Origin: Pacificimonas pallii
GTDB lineage: Bacteria; Pseudomonadota; Alphaproteobacteria; Sphingomonadales; Sphingomonadaceae
Direction: 5' to 3'
Length of the DNA: 64,000 nt
Assembly (NCBI RefSeq): GCF_019204005.1
Contig: NZ_JAGSPA010000003.1
Span: 248,001-312,000, forward strand
Position 1 is the first letter of the stretch; each line of letters opens with the position of its first letter. The notes under the pieces are model-generated. The model had not been told where the DNA came from. It saw only the letters and a program-made list of their open reading frames with translations, and made no database searches. A program made the position numbers and the translations under genes. Below are positions 61,922 to 64,000 of this stretch, piece by piece.

Positions 61922-64000
61922 ATGAAGAAGATTTCCACACGCACGACCTATGCTCTCAATGGGCTGGCCGCGATCTGCCTGGCCGCCGCCGGAGCAGGTG
62001 CAGTCGCCGCGCAGGACAGCGCCGCCGCGTCCGGCGAGGCCGACGCATTACCCGGCTCGACCGATGACGAGATCGTCGTGACGGCCAGTCGGCGGAGGGA
62101 AAAGCTGCAGGATGCGCCGCTCGCCATCAGCGTGATCGACAGCGAGGAATTCGTGAAATCCGGCCTGACCTCGCTGGATACGATCCTGAATTACACGCCG
62201 GGCGCGCAGCTGGTCGGATCGGGCACGCCAGGCGAGGGTACGGTCATCCTGCGGGCGATCAGCCAGGAATCTCTCATTCCGGTCACGGCGATCTACGTCG
62301 ATGACGTCGCCCTCACTTCTGCGACACCTTATGCGGATGCCGGTGAATATTTCCTCGACGGGTTATTGGGAGATCTTGAACGCGTCGAAATCATCAAAGG
62401 CCCCCAGGGTACGCTTTACGGCGCCAGCGCCATGGGCGGTGTCGTCCGTTATACCACACGCGACCCCGCATTGGATCACGTGCGCGGCTCGGTCTCGGCC
62501 GATGTCTCCACTCTGAAACGCGGGGCTGTTTCCCAATTCTATCGCGGAACTGTGAGCGCACCGGTCGTACAGGACAAAATCGGCGTGACCCTGAATGGGT
62601 TCTGGCAGGACCAGCGCGGTTTTATAGACCGGCTCGACCCCGTTACGCTGGCCGTTGCGGAAAAGGACTATAACGCGTCCGAACGTTTCGGAGTGAACGC
62701 AGCGGTCCTGTTGCAGATGACCGACCGCGCGCGCCTGAAGGTTACGGGAACGCATCAGAAAACCCGCATTCGCGGCGGCGCAGGCATTGAGCTCATCGCC
62801 CCCAGCGCCGATGATCTCGACTTCACGATCGTCAATGGCCGGTATCAGTTCGCGGCCGCCGACCCCGGGCGCACGACCATCCGGCAAAGCAAGCTTGACG
62901 GCGTGTTCAAATATGAATTCGATTGGGCGGAACTGACGTCTGTAACCGCCTACAGCAAAGCCGACAGGGACAGCCAGTACGATCAGGCAAACGAACCGGG
63001 CATTGCGGAGTTTGTCGATTTCCTGCTGGGCTCCCCCGCGGGTACGACCCAATCGGTTCCGACAGTCGCTTTCACGCAATCCGAACGTTTCTCGCAGGAA
63101 TTGCGGCTTGTTTCCAACAGCGGTGGTAAACTCGACTGGATTGTCGGTGCTTTCTTCGTCGCCGAGGACACCAGCAACATCACGTCCACCGCCGCCGAAC
63201 CGCAGGATGCGCTGCTCATCAGCGCCAGGCTGCCCGGGCAATATCGCGAGTCCGCCGTCTATGGTGACCTGACCTACTATATCACACCGGATTTCGACGT
63301 GACGGGCGGCGTCCGATATAGCGACAGCAGCTACGAGGCGGATTTCAACTTCGGGGGGCTGTTCCTCGATCCCGTGGATGATCGCTTCGGGACGGACGCG
63401 CAGGTCTTCACCTATTTGCTGAATGCGCGCTGGCGTCCCAGTACCGACCTCTCGCTATATGCGCGTGCCGCCAGCGGCTACCGCCCCGGCTATGTCAACA
63501 TTCCGCTGACAGATCCCGTCACGGGCCGCAGTTCCTCCGATTTCGTCAAGGCGGACAGCCTGTGGAGCTACGAAGTCGGCGCGAAAGGATCCCTCCTCGA
63601 TGGCGGCCTGAAATACGATCTGGCGCTCTGGTATGTGGACTGGACCGATTTTCAGGCGGAGGCGATCATCAACGCTGTGGGGACGACAACGAATAGCGAT
63701 GTCGACATGACGTCTCACGGGTTCGAACTTTCCCTGAATTCTTCCCTCACCGATCGGCTGAGCATCGCAGCGAGCCTTGCCTATGCCCAGGGCGAGCTTG
63801 ACGGCGATAGCGCCGAGCTTGGCGGTCTGAAAGGCGAGCGCACGCGGTTCATCCCGAAATGGACGGCATCGGCTCGCGCGAACTACGCGTATCAGCTCGC
63901 GAATCTCGACGGGCTCGCGACATTGGGCGCGCGCTATGTCGGGAACTATACGACTGTCTATCGGGGCGGTTTCAGCGACTCGCTGATGCAGCAGGTCGGG
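61922..64000 (+). CDS. TonB-dependent receptor, 3' end outside the window
   Basis: 693 codons from ATG 61922 without a stop; by comparison with its paralogue about 70 residues are missing. Signal peptide 'ALNGLAAICLAAAGAGAVAA', TonB-box-like 'DDEIVVTASRRR', plug motif 'LERVEIIKGPQGTLYGASAM', and barrel strands that align along the whole length with the receptor at 56647-58929 (for example 'SGYRPGYVNIPLTDPVTG'). Same strand as dgcN and the transporter, so it probably imports the substrate of that operon. Confidence 0.9.
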   Translation, partial: MKKISTRTTYALNGLAAICLAAAGAGAVAAQDSAAASGEADALPGSTDDEIVVTASRRREKLQDAPLAISVIDSEEFVKSGLTSLDTILNYTPGAQLVGSGTPGEGTVILRAISQESLIPVTAIYVDDVALTSATPYADAGEYFLDGLLGDLERVEIIKGPQGTLYGASAMGGVVRYTTRDPALDHVRGSVSADVSTLKRGAVSQFYRGTVSAPVVQDKIGVTLNGFWQDQRGFIDRLDPVTLAVAEKDYNASERFGVNAAVLLQMTDRARLKVTGTHQKTRIRGGAGIELIAPSADDLDFTIVNGRYQFAAADPGRTTIRQSKLDGVFKYEFDWAELTSVTAYSKADRDSQYDQANEPGIAEFVDFLLGSPAGTTQSVPTVAFTQSERFSQELRLVSNSGGKLDWIVGAFFVAEDTSNITSTAAEPQDALLISARLPGQYRESAVYGDLTYYITPDFDVTGGVRYSDSSYEADFNFGGLFLDPVDDRFGTDAQVFTYLLNARWRPSTDLSLYARAASGYRPGYVNIPLTDPVTGRSSSDFVKADSLWSYEVGAKGSLLDGGLKYDLALWYVDWTDFQAEAIINAVGTTTNSDVDMTSHGFELSLNSSLTDRLSIAASLAYAQGELDGDSAELGGLKGERTRFIPKWTASARANYAYQLANLDGLATLGARYVGNYTTVYRGGFSDSLMQQVG

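Overview
The window is GC-rich, gene-dense chromosomal DNA from an alphaproteobacterium, most likely a member of the Sphingomonadales. The reasons are the F0 operon with separate b and b' subunits and no F1 genes attached, polyhydroxybutyrate mobilisation genes, a TonB/ExbB/ExbD/ExbD set, large TonB-dependent receptors, and an exosortase A (XrtA) exopolysaccharide locus in which the exosortase is fused to an EpsI-like domain. The genus cannot be fixed from the sequence alone. I saw no rRNA, tRNA, CRISPR array, insertion sequence or phage.

Layout. 0-5.8 kb: MoxR / DUF58 / DUF4159 / large membrane protein operon, ending in a short tandem hairpin repeat. 5.9-7.4 kb: glutathione transferase and SDR. 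7.6-10.2 kb (minus): atpI-atpB-atpE-b'-b. 10.4-14 kb: acyl-CoA dehydrogenase remnant, LytTR membrane regulator, exported hydrolase and an exported zinc protease that appears to start at ATC. 14-16.4 kb: VOC protein, then bdhA and phaZ diverging from a perfect palindrome. 17.1-19.7 kb (minus): tonB-exbB-exbD-exbD. 20.9-33.5 kb (minus): ten-gene XrtA exopolysaccharide operon running from export lipoprotein to amidotransferase, with a frameshifted tyrosine autokinase. 33.7-38.8 kb: exosortase A-associated small-molecule module (decarboxylase, acyl-CoA ligase, GNAT on minus; carrier protein and two hydrolases on plus). 39-41 kb: Cys/Met-metabolism PLP enzyme and CPBP protease.

41-64 kb is the most interesting part. 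It holds an enolase-superfamily epimerase of the DgcA type and a DUF1611 protein of the DgcN type. This is the recently described pair that converts D-glutamate to N-acetyl-D-Glu and then racemises it to N-acetyl-L-Glu. Around and between them are two beta-lactamase-fold serine hydrolases, an S41 protease, a 945-residue M14 carboxypeptidase, an exported N-acyl-D-amino-acid deacylase homologue lacking its usual HxH metal motif, two paralogous TonB-dependent receptors, two candidate inner-membrane carriers (DUF819 and YkvI-like), three acetyltransferase/VOC genes and two Lrp/AsnC regulators, one with an in-frame amber codon. My reading is a scavenging island: D-amino-acid-containing peptides (for example muropeptides) enter through the receptors using the TonB system encoded at 17-20 kb, are trimmed in the periplasm, and the released D-Glu is imported and inverted through DgcN/DgcA. 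The individual family calls rest on visible motifs; the pathway as a whole is inference.

Several expression switches or lesions are visible: a 13-nt homopolymer just upstream of a serine hydrolase, an 11-nt one inside tonB, a 7-nt one at the kinase frameshift, an amber codon in a regulator, and several clean palindromes in promoter regions.
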